From: Albifimbria verrucaria
Lineage: Eukaryota; Ascomycota; Sordariomycetes; Hypocreales; Stachybotryaceae
Assembly: GCA_020081605.1 (NCBI GenBank)
Contig: JAHREC010000009.1
Span: 1,922,001 to 1,986,000 of the forward strand
DNA length: 64,000 nucleotides
Direction: 5' to 3'
In this document: piece after piece, positions 1 to 11,544 of the stretch
Layout: every line of letters begins with the position of its first letter
How positions within the stretch are numbered: position 1 is the first letter of the stretch
Made by a program: the position numbers and the translations under genes
The notes under the pieces: model-generated
Databases searched by the model: none
What the model was told of the DNA's origin: nothing
What the model saw: the letters and a program-made list of their open reading frames with translations, nothing else

Positions 1-348
1 GACAAGAAAGAAGTGGCCCTGGAAGCCTTCAAGAATGCCATTCTCCTACACCACAAGGAGTACGGTTGGATGAGCTATGACCTCAAGGCGAGCATTTCCG
101 CCGACGAGGATGTGAAGCGCAGACAAGTATTTGCTTTCCGAGACGCCTTGGCTGGTCTCGGTAAGGAAGAGCTGTTCTATCGTTGGGTTGAGATTGTCCA
201 GTTTGAGGCAACACAGCCTGGAGGTTTCGGCCCGGAGAAGCAGGAGGCGGCAGCCAAGAAGATCCGTGAACTCTTTGAAGCTGGAGGCGTCAACTTTGAC
301 GAGGTTTGGAAGAAGACGAACGGATCTGATGGTATCTCTCCTTTGTAA
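1..348 (+). CDS. 3' end of an unidentified protein gene (partial)
   Basis: The frame is open from the first base of the window to a TAA at 346-348, giving about 115 residues. The true start lies upstream of the window. The peptide is charged, helix-prone and rich in Glu/Lys/Ala (contains YGWMSYDLKAS and ELFYRWVEIVQFEATQPGGF) and ends in NGSDGISPL. I do not recognise the family. Coding character is supported by the amino-acid composition and by the absence of a comparable frame on the other strand. No intron is visible in this part. The function is unknown, and the homology search needs the missing 5' part. Confidence 0.6.
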   Translation, partial: DKKEVALEAFKNAILLHHKEYGWMSYDLKASISADEDVKRRQVFAFRDALAGLGKEELFYRWVEIVQFEATQPGGFGPEKQEAAAKKIRELFEAGGVNFDEVWKKTNGSDGISPL

Positions 349-2679
349 TCATGGGGCTTGGATGAAATACGCAGTGCATGTACGAAAGCCATTATCATAG
401 CGGTGTTTATAGAGGAAACTTTGATATCAATCGGTCTTACTTCCATTATCATGATCATGTCCGAACATTATACCGGCTTAGAAATACCTGTTTGAACAAG
501 TATGGGCTATTTCAAAGCTTATCCCACCTATTAGACGGTTCATTGATACTGTGAAACAGGTCATGTGAGAAGCACAGTAGGATCATCTGGCTATACAGCG
601 GTTGACACCTGTGAACACTTCCCTCGTCTGTAACAGCCACGTGAACAGCTCGGCAAAAGGTTAAAAAAAAAGATCAAAAAGAAGCAAAGGCACGGTTCGA
701 ACCCTCTAGAGGTGCCAGATCCTAAGATGGGATGGGTAGACATGTCAGATCAAAATAGACAACAACACAAAAGATATCACGCCCTGCCATCACTCTTTAG
801 CGGTGATGCTGCAGCGCGCTCCTACTTTCGATCATCAGAGTATTTCTTTGCGCCAGTGGGCCGGCCCCTTCCACCTCGGATTCGAAGGAGCCTACAGCGT
901 AGGTGCCTGCGGTATCCAGGGGTGGTGGCGTGTCTGAGAAGGATCGGTGGTGTCCATGATCGCCAGCTCCGCGCCACGGCTAGGTGAGTTGGTGTTGAAC
1001 CATTCTCATCGAGCCAGGCGCGGTAACCGTTCGACCACTTACACTCCGATCCTCCGCTGGTGACAGTGACAAAGTAATACTCCTTTATAAAGGTTTGGCT
1101 CTGATGCCGTCTCCCGCCAGCTGTCAGGGTTGCGTGTGGCGTTTGGTGTGGCTCACCTTGTTAGCAGCGCCGTGACTGACCAGCGAGTACGACTGGCAGC
1201 TGATAGCAAGAGCCATAGGAACTGCAAGTCGAAAGGTATGATAGCTCAAGAAGAGGAAGGCCAGCCGGGTAAGCCACCTTCAGACTTTGCTGTCGCATTG
1301 GCCGCAAGGGGCATCCAAAGGTGCAACTGAGAAAGCTGCCCAGCGAGGCTCTATAAAACCCAGCAAGGTATCATGCATCGTCAAGCTCCTCATCAGGGTT
1401 GCTTGGGACAAAGGTCATGCGTGTGTATGTTGGTTAGGTGAACTTCCCATTGTCTTGCATAAGACGGCGTCCAGGTATAAAGACAGATCAACTGATTCAA
1501 GCGCCAGGAGTACCCTCGCTTCAAGGGCGATGGAGCTCAAGCCCTGGCTAGTCGGCAATTGGTAGAGGGAAAGTCATGTTGAGGAGCCATTGCTGGTGGT
1601 AGGATATGCTGGGTCTATTTTTATAGGAATAATTATGCTGAGCCAGGACGGTTCAGCACGTTGTCAACCTTGATGAGGCAAATTCTCAAGCATGCCTAGC
1701 AAGACACCCGATTATGATTTTGGACGATTATGTGACTGTCTGTCGTCTGGCCTAAGCGCCGAGTTTGCCATAGGAAGAGAGAGTGAGCATTGGTTTTGGG
1801 TGATACACCGTTAACCAATGTGACGCGTGTGTCGAATTGGGCCCGTGCAAATCAGCCTGTCAGCCAGTCCGTTATGAATGGACATCTCCGTGTCCAGGGT
1901 CGTCGATAAACCAGGGGCAATGGGTAAAGCAGACTGTGAGATGAGACATGCCGTTGAGAAGAAATAGGAAAACATTCTTTACCTCGATGAATGTCGCACA
2001 TTGTTCAGGCCTGCTGACTCATCCACCAGTAGTGCCTCGGACCAGTACCCAGCAGTACCCAGCGGTACGCAGTGGCTACGAGGCGGCTTATCTAAAATTG
2101 GACAGCGCATGCACAGCCCGGCGGTGAACTGCCTCGTACCCACCGTGTCACTGTAAGCACCCAAGTTATTGGAAAACGGTCCTATTGAATAACGACTCCA
2201 AGGGGCCACGCGACCAGGCAATCTGCATCTCGACACGCTCTCCTCGAACCGGTGCCTCTGCCATCCCGCCTGCCGGTCCATCTCCATTGCTACCAACCAA
2301 CAGCCCTTCACCCGTAAGCCGTTCGGTTCGGTTCGACAAGTCGCTGTCTGCTCTCCTCCCTCCTCTCTTCCCCCCTCGCCTTCGCCTCCCTGCAACCCGC
2401 TAGCAGGAATATTTACTGCCAAGACCAGGGACTTGCAACTTACTCCTTCTCAAGATCGTCTAGCATAATCTCGAGGGCCACTCCTGATTGCTAGGCAATC
2501 AACCATTCATCTCCCAATCACGACTTGATTGACCTTGTCTTGCGACTGGTCGAATCTCCCGCCCCAGGCCTCAACGGTCAGCCTCCTCGACAGAATATTT
2601 TACCCCTGGACCGGGTCCAGCAGCGCATCACCACCCTCGTTGCGCCCACACCTAACCATCACCACTACACATCACCACA
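349..2679. other. Intergenic region upstream of VPS74
   Basis: About 2.3 kb without a convincing gene. It holds the 3' flank of the partial gene and the upstream region of VPS74. Visible features are a nested palindrome at 690-716, a small direct repeat of AGTACCCAGC at 2044-2072, and a pyrimidine-rich tract around 2350-2395 typical of fungal promoters and leaders. Open frames here lack recognisable protein composition. Confidence 0.5.
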
Positions 2680-3914
2680 ATGTCAACCCAATCCGGACTG
2701 ACGCGGCGTCGCGGCGGCGGCGGTGGTGCCGGCAATGGCAACTCGGCCGACGGCGAGACCAGCAACGGCACCGGCAAGTCCAACGTCAAGGACAGCGCCC
2801 CGAGACGAGCTACGAGAGCAACGAGAACGGCCACAAGATTGCTTTCGACCCTCGAGACATCAGTGAAAGCGCCGAGCGGAGCAAGCAGCCCAAGCTGACC
2901 ATGATGGAGGAGGTGCTGCTGCTCGGACTCAAGGACAAGCAGGTACGGCCGCCCCTTGGTGTATGCGTCTGACAATTCCGTGGCCTGACAACATCTCACC
3001 ACAGGGTTACCTTTCTTTCTGGAACGATAACATTTCCTACGCTCTGCGCGGCTGCATCGTGCTTGAGCTGGCCTTCCGCGGTCGAATTGCCATGGAGAAG
3101 GACGCCTCCAGGCGGCGGTTCCCCGTGGCGGACCGAAACATCGAAGTCATAGACGACACCCTCACCGGTGAGGTTCTGCTCGACGAGGCGCTCAAGCTGA
3201 TGAAGCAGAGCGAGAAGATGAGCGTCAGCTCCTGGATTGACCTGATGAGCGGTAATTACCCCACTGACACGGCGAGCCCGCATGCGCCGCACTCAAGGCT
3301 AACTGGCTGCAAGGTGAAACCTGGAACTTGATGAAGATTGGCTACCAGCTCAAGCAGGTCCGTGAGCGACTTGCCAAGGGCCTCGTCGACAAGGGCATCC
3401 TGCGAACCGAGAAGCGCAACTTCCTCCTCTTCGACATGGCTACCCACCCCGTCGCCGACGGTGGCGCTAAGGAGGAGATCCGTCGCCGCGTCCGCAACAT
3501 GCTCACCCAGCGCACCGTTGTCCTCAACGGCAGCCAGTTCCTCCCGAGACGCTCGACTTCCGCTACATGCGCACCGTCGCCATGGTCTGCGCCGCTTACG
3601 CCGCCAACGTGCTCGAGAACGCCCTGTCGACCTTGGGCCACGAGGCCCGTGAGCGGGCGTTTGCCCAGACGGACGAGCTGCTGGCTGATTACAGCCAGTG
3701 GCCCTTTGGCAAGAAGGCCACGGGCAACGGTATCGGCGCTAACCTGCCGCAGCTGATTGCTGAGGTATGCGGGACCCTTTACCATCAACGAGCCTACGAT
3801 CGCGGAGCTAATTGTTTCGAATAGGAAATCAACAACCACAAGGACAAGGAGCTGCAGTTCGAGGTTGTCGCAGCTTGCCTGAATGTGTTCACCAGGCTCG
3901 ACTCTCTCCTATAA
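2680..3914 (+). CDS. VPS74: Vps74/GOLPH3 Golgi phosphoprotein (GPP34 domain)
   Basis: PI4P-binding peripheral Golgi protein that packages glycosyltransferases into COPI vesicles. Introns are at 2943-3004, 3252-3313 and 3765-3824. The protein starts [16 protein letters not shown]; the Arg triplet matches the COPI-binding Arg cluster of yeast Vps74. The GPP34 domain follows, with [80 protein letters not shown] (the hairpin used for oligomerisation) and VFTRLDSLL at the end. The frame breaks at the C run 2798-2801 and again at 3543-3545. Adding one C at each rejoins the family sequence and makes the exon sum 1053 nt (350 residues, close to yeast Vps74). The breaks are therefore probably sequencing errors, not a pseudogene. 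Identity is secure; the exact N-terminal linker is less so. Confidence 0.93.
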
Positions 3915-5017
3915 ACCCATAACCACACCAGCATGTCCAGTCTGATGGCAAGTGACAAGTTTGGCCAACGGCCACTGGCATTAGTCCCGGACAGACGAGA
4001 CAAGATGGGCCCCTCCCTCCATCGACCACCACCAACCCGTAGAGGAGCAGCATGTCACCCACCTCGATGCACCTCACCGCTTGCCGCCAGCTCACGCCAC
4101 GAATCCATTCCCTCGCTAGGAGCAACTAAAACTCTTTTGATGTCTGAAAGAACGTGGAGCTCCTCCATCACACAGATGGGACACTCCTCCCACCTCCGCC
4201 CCGTTCTTCTCTCTCGCTGTGTGCCCCTCCACTCCATTTTATCTCATTTCTTTTTCTCTCAGCAGTATATCAATATAATCTTACATCTTCCCGGCGGACC
4301 GCGGATGGGGAAAAAAAGGAAGGGGACTGCGGTGGGTGGGCTTTTGAAATGGTGGCGAGAAGGTTGGTTGAAAATCCAGGAGACGGAGATGAAATGAGAA
4401 GGGAATAGGGAAAAATGGAGGGGCCAAAGGAAGGGGATATGACTTAGCAAGACTTCTCTTTTTTTCTTTATTAGACAGGATGAATCGCAGCACCCAATGC
4501 CGGAAACGAGAATGAGGAAGTATGAGATGGTGATACGCGCAGTATGACGGGGACTTGTGTCTTGAGGTTACTTAGGGTGTTACGCAGCTCTTTCTCGGTT
4601 GACTCTGTTCCCGAGCTTCCCGTTGCTCGCCGTGTTGTTTGGTCTCATAGGCCTGTAATTGTGTCATATAGGTTGGAACTTCTCACTGGGGGTGTAAATG
4701 ATCTCGCGAAAGCTAACATAGGGTATCAGTCTTGGGCTGAGAAGGAACACACGGCTTGGTCTCTCGCAAGGTAGTGAGACAACAATCTTTCACGAAACAG
4801 TTTGGTTTATCCTTGTAATGCGTATTATATGCCATATGCCACATTCTGCAAAATACAATGAGATATACACGCTCCACATGAGCTTTCCTCGTGAAGACAA
4901 GCATGACTCCTAAACGTCCCGATCCTCTTTTCTTGACACGGACTCCGTTACGCCTATTTTTTCTGTCTTCTCCCGGCTGGCCAAGACGGCCGTGGCCTAG
5001 AAAGCCCTCATCTTGCT
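3915..5017. other. Convergent intergenic region (VPS74 / RRP14 3' flanks)
   Basis: About 1.1 kb between two convergent genes. It holds both 3' untranslated regions; T-rich and A-rich tracts (near 4250 and 4455) are compatible with polyadenylation signals. No gene seen. Confidence 0.5.
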
Positions 5018-6879
5018 CTACTTCTTGCGTCCACCCACGCCCAGGCTGCCCTCGAAGCCGGGACGGCCCTTCTTCTTGACGCCGCCCTTCTTCTTCTTCT
5101 TGCCAGACTTGCCTAGGAGCTTGTCGTCGCGGCGCTTCTTGAGGTTCTCCTCGCGCTTCTTCTGCCTGGCCTTCTGGGCCTGCTCGACGCCTTGGGAGCG
5201 CTCCTTCCACGCCTTCTCGCTCTTCTTCTTGGCTATCTCCTTGCGCTTGACAGCCTTCTTCAGCATGGTCTCGTCGTCGTGAATCTTTTCACCTTCAACA
5301 CGGCGGCGGGCGGTCAGCCAGGCCTCCTTCTCGGCAATATCCTTGCGCTTCTCATCATCAAGCTCTTGGATACGCTTCTTTTGGTTCTGGAACTTGAGGA
5401 GAGCAGTCTTGGGGTCCGAAGGTCCCTTCTTCTTGCCTTGGCTGAGAACGTAGCTGAGATCGTGGGACAGCTGGGTTCCATCACCGAAAGCGACACGGCC
5501 AAAGGAAAAGTTGCCGGTGGCCTCGTCCAGCTCGACGGCAGGGCTCATAACGCCGGGAGAGTTGGAGGCGAGTGCCTCCTCGCGCTTTCTGTCTTCTTCC
5601 AGCTTTGCCTGCTTCCTGAGCTCCTTCTTGTGCTCTTTGCGCTGGGCCTGCTTCACCCGTCTAGCCTCAATCAACTCCTGTCGAGTACGGATGGGCTTTC
5701 CGTCAGGGCCGTCAGCCTTGCGAGCAGCTCGCAGAGCCTCGATCTTGGCAGCAAGTCGAGCTCTTAGAGCGGATGTGTCAGCAGGGATCTTGATGTGTTT
5801 CGGCTTTTCTGAGGGAGGCACTGTAGAGGAGATGGATGTAGTAGTGCTAGCAGGTTCGGCAGAGTTGTCGTGTGGGCCATCCAGAGGCATGCTGAAGTCA
5901 AAGGTAGGGATTGCGGCTCAGACTCGGGAGCTGAGACGTTGCTGTCTTCCGCATCCTTCTGGGTTTCGGGTGCAGAGGTCTTGGGGTCGGCGTGGGAGCA
6001 TCCTTCGGCTCGACCTGAGCCTTGGCCTGCTTCTTAGACTTTGGTGCTTGTGACTTGGGGGTTTTGGCTACGGGGTGTTTTCAGCATCGGCCTTTGCCGG
6101 TGTGGGCGGCGCATCCACAGCCTTGGCCTTCTTCTCAGCCTTTTTCTCCTTTCGCTTCTCTCGCTTAGCAGCCAGCTTCTCCTCCTTCTTGGAAAGTTTA
6201 GGCTCGGACCCGTCAGCTTGGGGTTCGTCTTCTTCTTCTTCGTCCTCATCCTCATCTTGGTCCTCTTCGGCATCAAGCTTTTGCTTCTTGTTGGCTTCGG
6301 CAGTCTTCTTCTTCAAGCCCTCACCAGGCTTCTCGACCTCTACGCCATCGATCGCCACATAGGAATCTTCGTCGTCGTCGGCCTCCTCCTCCTCCTGCTC
6401 GGTTTCTATCTCCCGCAGCTTGCGCTTGTTCTTGGCTCGCTCGTCCATGACCTCCTTCGCATTGCGGTTGAGCTCGCTGTCTGGGTCGAGCTTTCCTCTG
6501 CGCGCAGTGGCAGCCTCCTGCTTGGTCTGCTTCTTCTTCATCCATTGATCCTGAATCGAAGATTTGTCAGTCCGGTATGGTGGTAGATATTGGAAGTGGC
6601 AGGGTGCAAGCCAGGGTTGTGTATAGCGCGCGGAGATGCACAAGGAAAGTGGCAGAGGCGAAAGGGCCATCATTAGGGCGGGAGACATACGCTGTTATCT
6701 TCTCCGTAGTACATCTTGGCTGGGATCAGACTCAAGAGGCCATCGAAGGCTTCGGCATGATCGCGCAGGCGATCCTAATGCGGACGACAGTCAGTCAAGA
6801 ATGCTCGCGGTGCGGCTGGCTGCCCTCGTGAGCAGCGGGGTACAGGAGATGAAACGAACCCGCAGAGATAACTCCCCAT
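5018..6879 (-). CDS. RRP14: Rrp14/SURF6-family nucleolar ribosome biogenesis protein
   Basis: Nucleolar factor for pre-rRNA processing and 60S/40S assembly (SURF6 family). Exons on the minus strand are 6860-6879, 6691-6774 and 5018-6550. Exon 2 encodes the conserved SURF6 N-terminal motif DHAEAFDGLLSLIPAKMYYG. Exon 3 begins DQWMKKKQTKQEA and has a long Glu/Asp and Lys-rich middle. It ends in the SURF6 C-terminal block (FSFGRVAFGDG, KKRIQELDDEKRKDIAEKEAW, then a Lys-rich tail to GVGGRKK). Four runs appear one base short: 6874-6877 (exon 1), 6072-6075, 5982-5985 and 5900-5902. With them restored the coding sum is 1641 nt (546 residues). Exon 1 is only about 20 nt and its donor is the unusual GTTCGT, so the start is the least certain part. 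Confidence 0.88.
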
Positions 6880-7736
6880 CTTGAAAAGAATGAAGGGTCC
6901 GGCTGTGGTTTCCAGGAGCTTTGCAGCGGAACGAGGAACGGGCCAGAGCTATTTCTCGGGAGTTGCTGTGGTGTTGGAGCTCACACAATCCCGCCCAGAG
7001 GAAGTAGATGGATGGCTGGAGAGGCGGTCGGCGGATAAGCGATTGGATTTTTTGAGCGTCCCAGTGATATTTTTTTCTGCCATTGCTGGGGACATAATTG
7101 TGGGGTACCAGGCCGTTAGTTTTAGCGGGAGCTCCACCAGCGGTGGCACCCAAGGCACCATCAGGCCAAGTACTTCTTTATCACCGCCTACTATTACGGT
7201 GAGGTCCCTTATCAGCGTCTTCAGGAGCCTACCTGACCTACCCTACAACCAGTATCAATGCTTCCGTGTAATTACAAGCAGGATATGCCTGGTAACCTGA
7301 TCCTACCTGGTAATGACTCAATCACCTCCAAACAATGTCGGATCTCAGCCCCCATGTTGCATACGGTGAGTCAGTTCAAAAGATCAAAGGCTGCAGGTTA
7401 CTATGCAAGATTATGGCGAACTGCACAGGTAGGTCAAATGCATGTTCCAGCAACACGATCACGTACCTACCTACCTACCCATGTGTAGGTGGTAAGTCAG
7501 TCACAAGGCTTTGGCCACTTACATGCAACCGAAATGGGCGCTGTCAACAGCCAACTCCCATTCCATGAGATATTCACACAAGCAATTCACGCAAGCAACT
7601 CACGCACGGTAGTGATCTGGGCAGAGCCTCCAAAGGACTCGGCTTTCTTCTTAAACCCCGGGTATGGTTATGTGCAGTATGTCGTCTTTGACACAGCGCT
7701 GGCGCGGCGCAAATTTCAACCAGGAATAAAGCTTCT
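6880..7736. other. Intergenic region upstream of RRP14
   Basis: About 860 bp between the RRP14 start and the PDAP1-like stop codon. It contains an ACCT/TACC microsatellite at 7464-7480 and scattered TACCTA/AGGTA motifs. No gene recognised. Confidence 0.45.
7464..7480. repeat. (ACCT)n microsatellite
   Basis: Four uninterrupted tetranucleotide units, part of a recurring TACCTA-type motif found in several upstream regions of the window. Confidence 0.8.
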
Positions 7737-8603
7737 TCAATTCTTCTTGCCCTTCTTAGGACCAGCAGCAGCAGCCCGCTTCTTCGCCTCCCTAGCCTCG
7801 ATCTCTGCACGACGCTCCTTTTCCTTCTCGTCTCTCTCCTCCTTCTCGGCCTAGCAGAATCGACACTGTCAGTAAACGTTTACCCAGGAAACCCCGTCCC
7901 ACAGAATAGCACTCACCTGTCGTCTCGCCGCCTCTGCCTCGCGCTGCTCGCGGATGAGCCTGAGACGGGCCAAGTCAGCCTTGGCCTCGTCTGTCTTGCC
8001 CGCCGCGTGGAGCTTCATGTATCGCTCCTTGGCGGCGGCAGCCTCCATGGCCTCACGCTCGCGGCGGCTGGCCGGGGCCTTCATTTTGCTGATACCCTCG
8101 GTAACCTCTTCAACATCGGCGCTCGTGGCCTGCTTGCGTGCAGCCTTGGAGTGGTTGGGGTTGGCGGGCATGTCGTCATCTTCCTCCTCTTCGTCGCTGG
8201 AGGGCAGGTCGCCGACCTCGACGGTGTGGGCACGCGACTTAGCTATGGCAGCTTCCTTGCGAGCCTTCTTCTGGGCCTTGCGGGCTTCACGGCTGGCATC
8301 TTCGTTCGAAGGTCCAGCGGCGTTGTCGTCATCATCGTCCTCATCTTCGTCATCTTCGTCCTCGTCGTCGTCCTCATCGTCGTCTTCGCCCTTGTTTTTG
8401 GCGTCGGCACTCCACATGCTGATCTGGTTGCCCTCCGAGTCGATAGGTTGGAGGTCACGAGAAAAATGCTTGCCACCTGAGATTTTGCGTCAGCTTTAAG
8501 CGATGCCTGATGGACGGGGCGATTGCGAACCTCCTCTCGTGTACTTCTTGAACTTGCCTCCTCGGCCTCTAGAGGAAGCTGCAGCACCGCCACGACCGGC
8601 CAT
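7737..8603 (-). CDS. PDAP1/PP28-type casein-kinase-substrate phosphoprotein
   Basis: Homologue of the 28-kDa heat- and acid-stable phosphoprotein (PDAP1/PP28 domain). Exons are 8531-8603, 7917-8476 and 7737-7850; introns are 8477-8530 and 7851-7916. The protein is 248 residues, in one frame with no correction needed. The N-terminus is Gly/Arg-rich (MAGRGGAAASSRGRGGKFKK), followed by an acidic Asp/Glu stretch. The PP28 core contains SDEEEEDDDMPANPNHSK and REREAMEAAAAKERYMKLHA with AGKTDEAKADLARL, and the tail is basic, ending PKKGKKN. The first intron uses a GTTCGC donor. The start is fixed by ATG 8601-8603 directly before the Gly-rich segment. Molecular role in fungi is poorly defined; RNA or ribosome association is inference from composition. 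Confidence 0.87.
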
Positions 8604-10167
8604 TTTGAGAATCTATTAAAGAAAGGTTGATTTGGTTCGGAGAGTCGTCAAGGAGAAAAAGCAGTTTGTTACTGTTTGCTCTGCTTTGGCGTGGCGGGGT
8701 AGCGGGGTAGGTCAATCGTTACAGTTACTGGCACAAACAGATAGACAGCAAGTAGACAGACAAGGTCGTGCAAATAAATGGATTGGGGCCTGCGCTGATC
8801 TTGTCTTCCAGGATATTCAACAAGACCACATAGAGTGTTCAGACGGCAAATAAAAATTACTAGACTAGTGAGTCACGCATGCAGAAGATCGGGCTGATTA
8901 GGTACAGCACTTGAAGCCTATGGGGCGGCCCAACGCGCCATCGTTGGCCTCGATGGAGCACACGACAGAGAGACATGGAAAAACCCCATATGCATGACAT
9001 CCCCAGTGCTCGACAGCACCATCATGCACAGGGCCTGACAATGCGTCTGCCAGCTGCCTAAGCTGTCACAGGCCTGGTTTTTACATCGTGGGCCTTGAAG
9101 CTGGCTGTCTACCCACGGATTTGTGTACATGCGTTTGTTTCTATCAATCAAAATGGCAAGGCTATTCCAGCGTCAGGATAAAGACATGCGTAAAGCCATG
9201 TCTAACGTCGGCATTCCGACTTAGACAACATAGTCCAAATCCATCTGACGCTGGGGATTGGTACAGGCAGCAGATTCTGCCTCTGATTGCTTCTTCTTCC
9301 TTTGGTGGTCCCTGAAAAAGGTCCCTTGTTTGATTGACTGATTGATGTCAAGGGCCCAGTTGATGAACAGGGGTCAAGTCATTAGTAAAGACTTACAGGC
9401 TTCATGCCATTGGCTCCCACGGCTCATTGTTAATCCGCCCTTCCCAGCCCACTCCGCTGGTTTCCTTGATAACTCGCAGCGCCGAAAATTTCCTTTTCCT
9501 TTTTTCTTCTTTTCTTCTTCAACCTACTAGAAAGATACAAAACAATCCTTCATATTCACTCTGGCTTTCAATTCTTCAATGGATGCACCTGGAGGGAAAC
9601 TGGAGGAGAGACTGATTTTCGCTGACTTACCTTCTGTCCTGCTTTCTAGCAGCCTCGTGCTGTTGGCGTTGGGTCAGATAAACTTATGACGCGGTACATT
9701 TCTACTACCCTTTTGCTTCGTAGACTTAAGATGATGTGATGATTATGTGAGAGGATTACTTGGTGTCGTACTTGTTGCGTTTGCCAGAGGAATATCTGTT
9801 TCTGAAACAGAATGCCTTGCATACGTGTTGATTCTGATGTGATCCTTCGGCTACGGATATCCTTCCCTAGGTCTTATCCGCAGGGTTCGCTCATGGGGAG
9901 AACCCGAATCTGCCCATCTCTCCAGATCAGGCGTGGCTCTTTTCCATGGCAGTCACACTTCTGCAAGGAAAAATCACTTTCGAGAACAAGATGAAGCATG
10001 CAAGCATTAATTGAATTCTACTCTTATCTGAACACTCCTTTCTCAGGGCCAACCAACGCGGGTGCAGCACCTACGGCAACGTCCTTTTCGAGCCTCGCAC
10101 ATCCCGTAGCGTATGGGACCAGCTTGCTGCTCCTAGGTTTCCTTTGGGTCGGTAGCTTTTGAGAAAA
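8604..10167. other. Intergenic region, 1.6 kb
   Basis: Holds the upstream region of the PDAP1-like gene and the 3' flank of the tandem-repeat gene. T/C-rich tract around 9481-9520. No coding potential recognised on either strand. Confidence 0.45.
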
Positions 10168-11097
10168 TCATCCTTGAGTTGTCATATACCTCCAAGCGGT
10201 CTGCCCTTGGTAGCTATAGTGCACACTAATCATGACTGAGAGCACGTTGGCACGATCTGGTGCCGCACATGGGCACAAGGGCGAGCGGATACGTACCCGC
10301 TGCTCTTCTGACTGCTGATTTTCTTCGTTTGACGCCCTGCCCTGGGCTGAAGCATCGTCAGCGCCAGATATACCCGCATTTCTCATGGAAGACGGGGCTG
10401 GGCTGCCTATCTTTTGCCTCGTCTCAAAGTGCGCTCGCAAATCCGCTACACTCGTCTCCAAAAATTGTAGCACTGACTCTCGCGAGGAGAACTCTTTGAG
10501 TCGATGACGCAAGGCCGGCTGGCTGAAGAGCAAGGGCCGTCGTGCCATGTCTTCTTCAACCTTTCTTTCGAGCCGTTCCTTAGTAGTATCGCTCCGCACA
10601 TCATCCGAAATGCCACTGTCACTCGCCAGGTCTGATATGCTTGATGTTTCAGATATTGACGGTGCGGACGATTCGACAGGCCCAACATGGTGATGTATCG
10701 GCAGCGTAGACGCCAAATTGCCACTGCCACTCACCAGATCTGGCATGTTTGATTCATCAGATTGTGACGGTGTGGACAACTCGAAAGGCTCAAGGGGATG
10801 TGATGATAGCGTATGACTAGATGAAAAACTGCCATTGTCACTCACCAGATCTGGTATGCTTGATTCACCAGATAGTGATGGTACAGGCGATTGGACAGGC
10901 CCAGCAGGATGTATTGGCTGCGAAGATATGGGAATATCAAAGCCACCCGCTAGACCTTGCATAGTTAAGCGATGAATAAGCGATGGTGCGAGCGGTTGGA
11001 CCGGCCTAGGAGAATGAATCGGTAGCGTAGATGTATTGTTGAGGTTTGCTGAAGCATCTTCATCGGTTGACCCGGATCGCAATTGATTATGCGACAT
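10168..11097 (-). CDS. Hypothetical Ser/Pro-rich protein with 36-37-residue tandem repeats
   Basis: Single open frame of 309 codons from ATG 11095-11097 (MSHNQLRSGST); an in-frame ATG 13 codons upstream at 11136 is possible. The first two thirds is disordered, Ser/Pro-rich, and carries imperfect tandem units built around the themes ESSIPDLVSDNGS, ESNMPDLVSGSGN and TSSISDLASDSGI. At DNA level the shared ACTC.CCAG core recurs at 10621, 10729 and 10840, a spacing of 108 and 111 nt (36 and 37 codons). A helical segment follows (RHRLKEFSSRESVLQFLE, then TSVADLRAHFETRQK). Near the 3' end a GTACGT donor-like site suggests the last 40 residues could be intronic or alternatively spliced. No family recognised. 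The repeats being in multiples of three supports a coding origin. Confidence 0.55.
   Translation of the reverse strand: MSHNQLRSGSTDEDASANLNNTSTLPIHSPRPVQPLAPSLIHRLTMQGLAGGFDIPISSQPIHPAGPVQSPVPSLSGESSIPDLVSDNGSFSSSHTLSSHPLEPFELSTPSQSDESNMPDLVSGSGNLASTLPIHHHVGPVESSAPSISETSSISDLASDSGISDDVRSDTTKERLERKVEEDMARRPLLFSQPALRHRLKEFSSRESVLQFLETSVADLRAHFETRQKIGSPAPSSMRNAGISGADDASAQGRASNEENQQSEEQRVRIRSPLCPCAAPDRANVLSVMISVHYSYQGQTAWRYMTTQG
10613..10960 (-). repeat. Coding tandem repeat, about 108-111 nt period
   Basis: Three diverged copies of a 36-37-codon unit, with repeat cores at 10621, 10729 and 10840. Divergence between copies is mostly substitution, with length differences in whole codons. Confidence 0.7.
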
Positions 11098-11544
11098 GAT
11101 GGATATATGATATGGCGTATTAGAAACAAATTGCAAAGGATCAGCTCAAAAGTCGAAGAGTAATGTCTAAAATTCCCAGTGATGTTGGTGTGAGATGACG
11201 TTCCTCGACCACTATCGTAATGCTGAACAAACTTTGTACTCTGTACCCTATCTTCAGCACGTCTTCAGAAGTCGAGGAGGCCGACAGGGGCATATCGTGG
11301 TGACGAGGAAGAGATGCTTGACGGGCGCTTGGGTGACAAGGAGCTCTTTTTATACCACCATTGCACCTCGAGGGCCGAAACTTGGTACCTTGTGAGGTTT
11401 GCGGCATGGCAGACTTTGAGCCCATCAGGGTCAAGCGAGTCGCAAGGCTTGTTCTCGAATGCTTGAGATCACTGGAGGAACAGTGCTCACTTTTATTAGG
11501 ATCGGGAGCAGGAAATCAATTTGATAATGCTTGCAGTACATCGT
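11098..11544. other. Intergenic, about 450 bp
   Basis: Separates two minus-strand genes. It would contain the promoter of the tandem-repeat gene and the 3' end of the LRR-like gene. Nothing else recognised. Confidence 0.4.

Noticed and set aside
690..716. tRNA gene on either strand
   Set aside because: The GGTTCGAACC core resembles a B box, but the flanking bases do not pair as a T stem, no matching acceptor stem or clear A box lies about 50-60 nt upstream, and the outer arms pair with each other instead.
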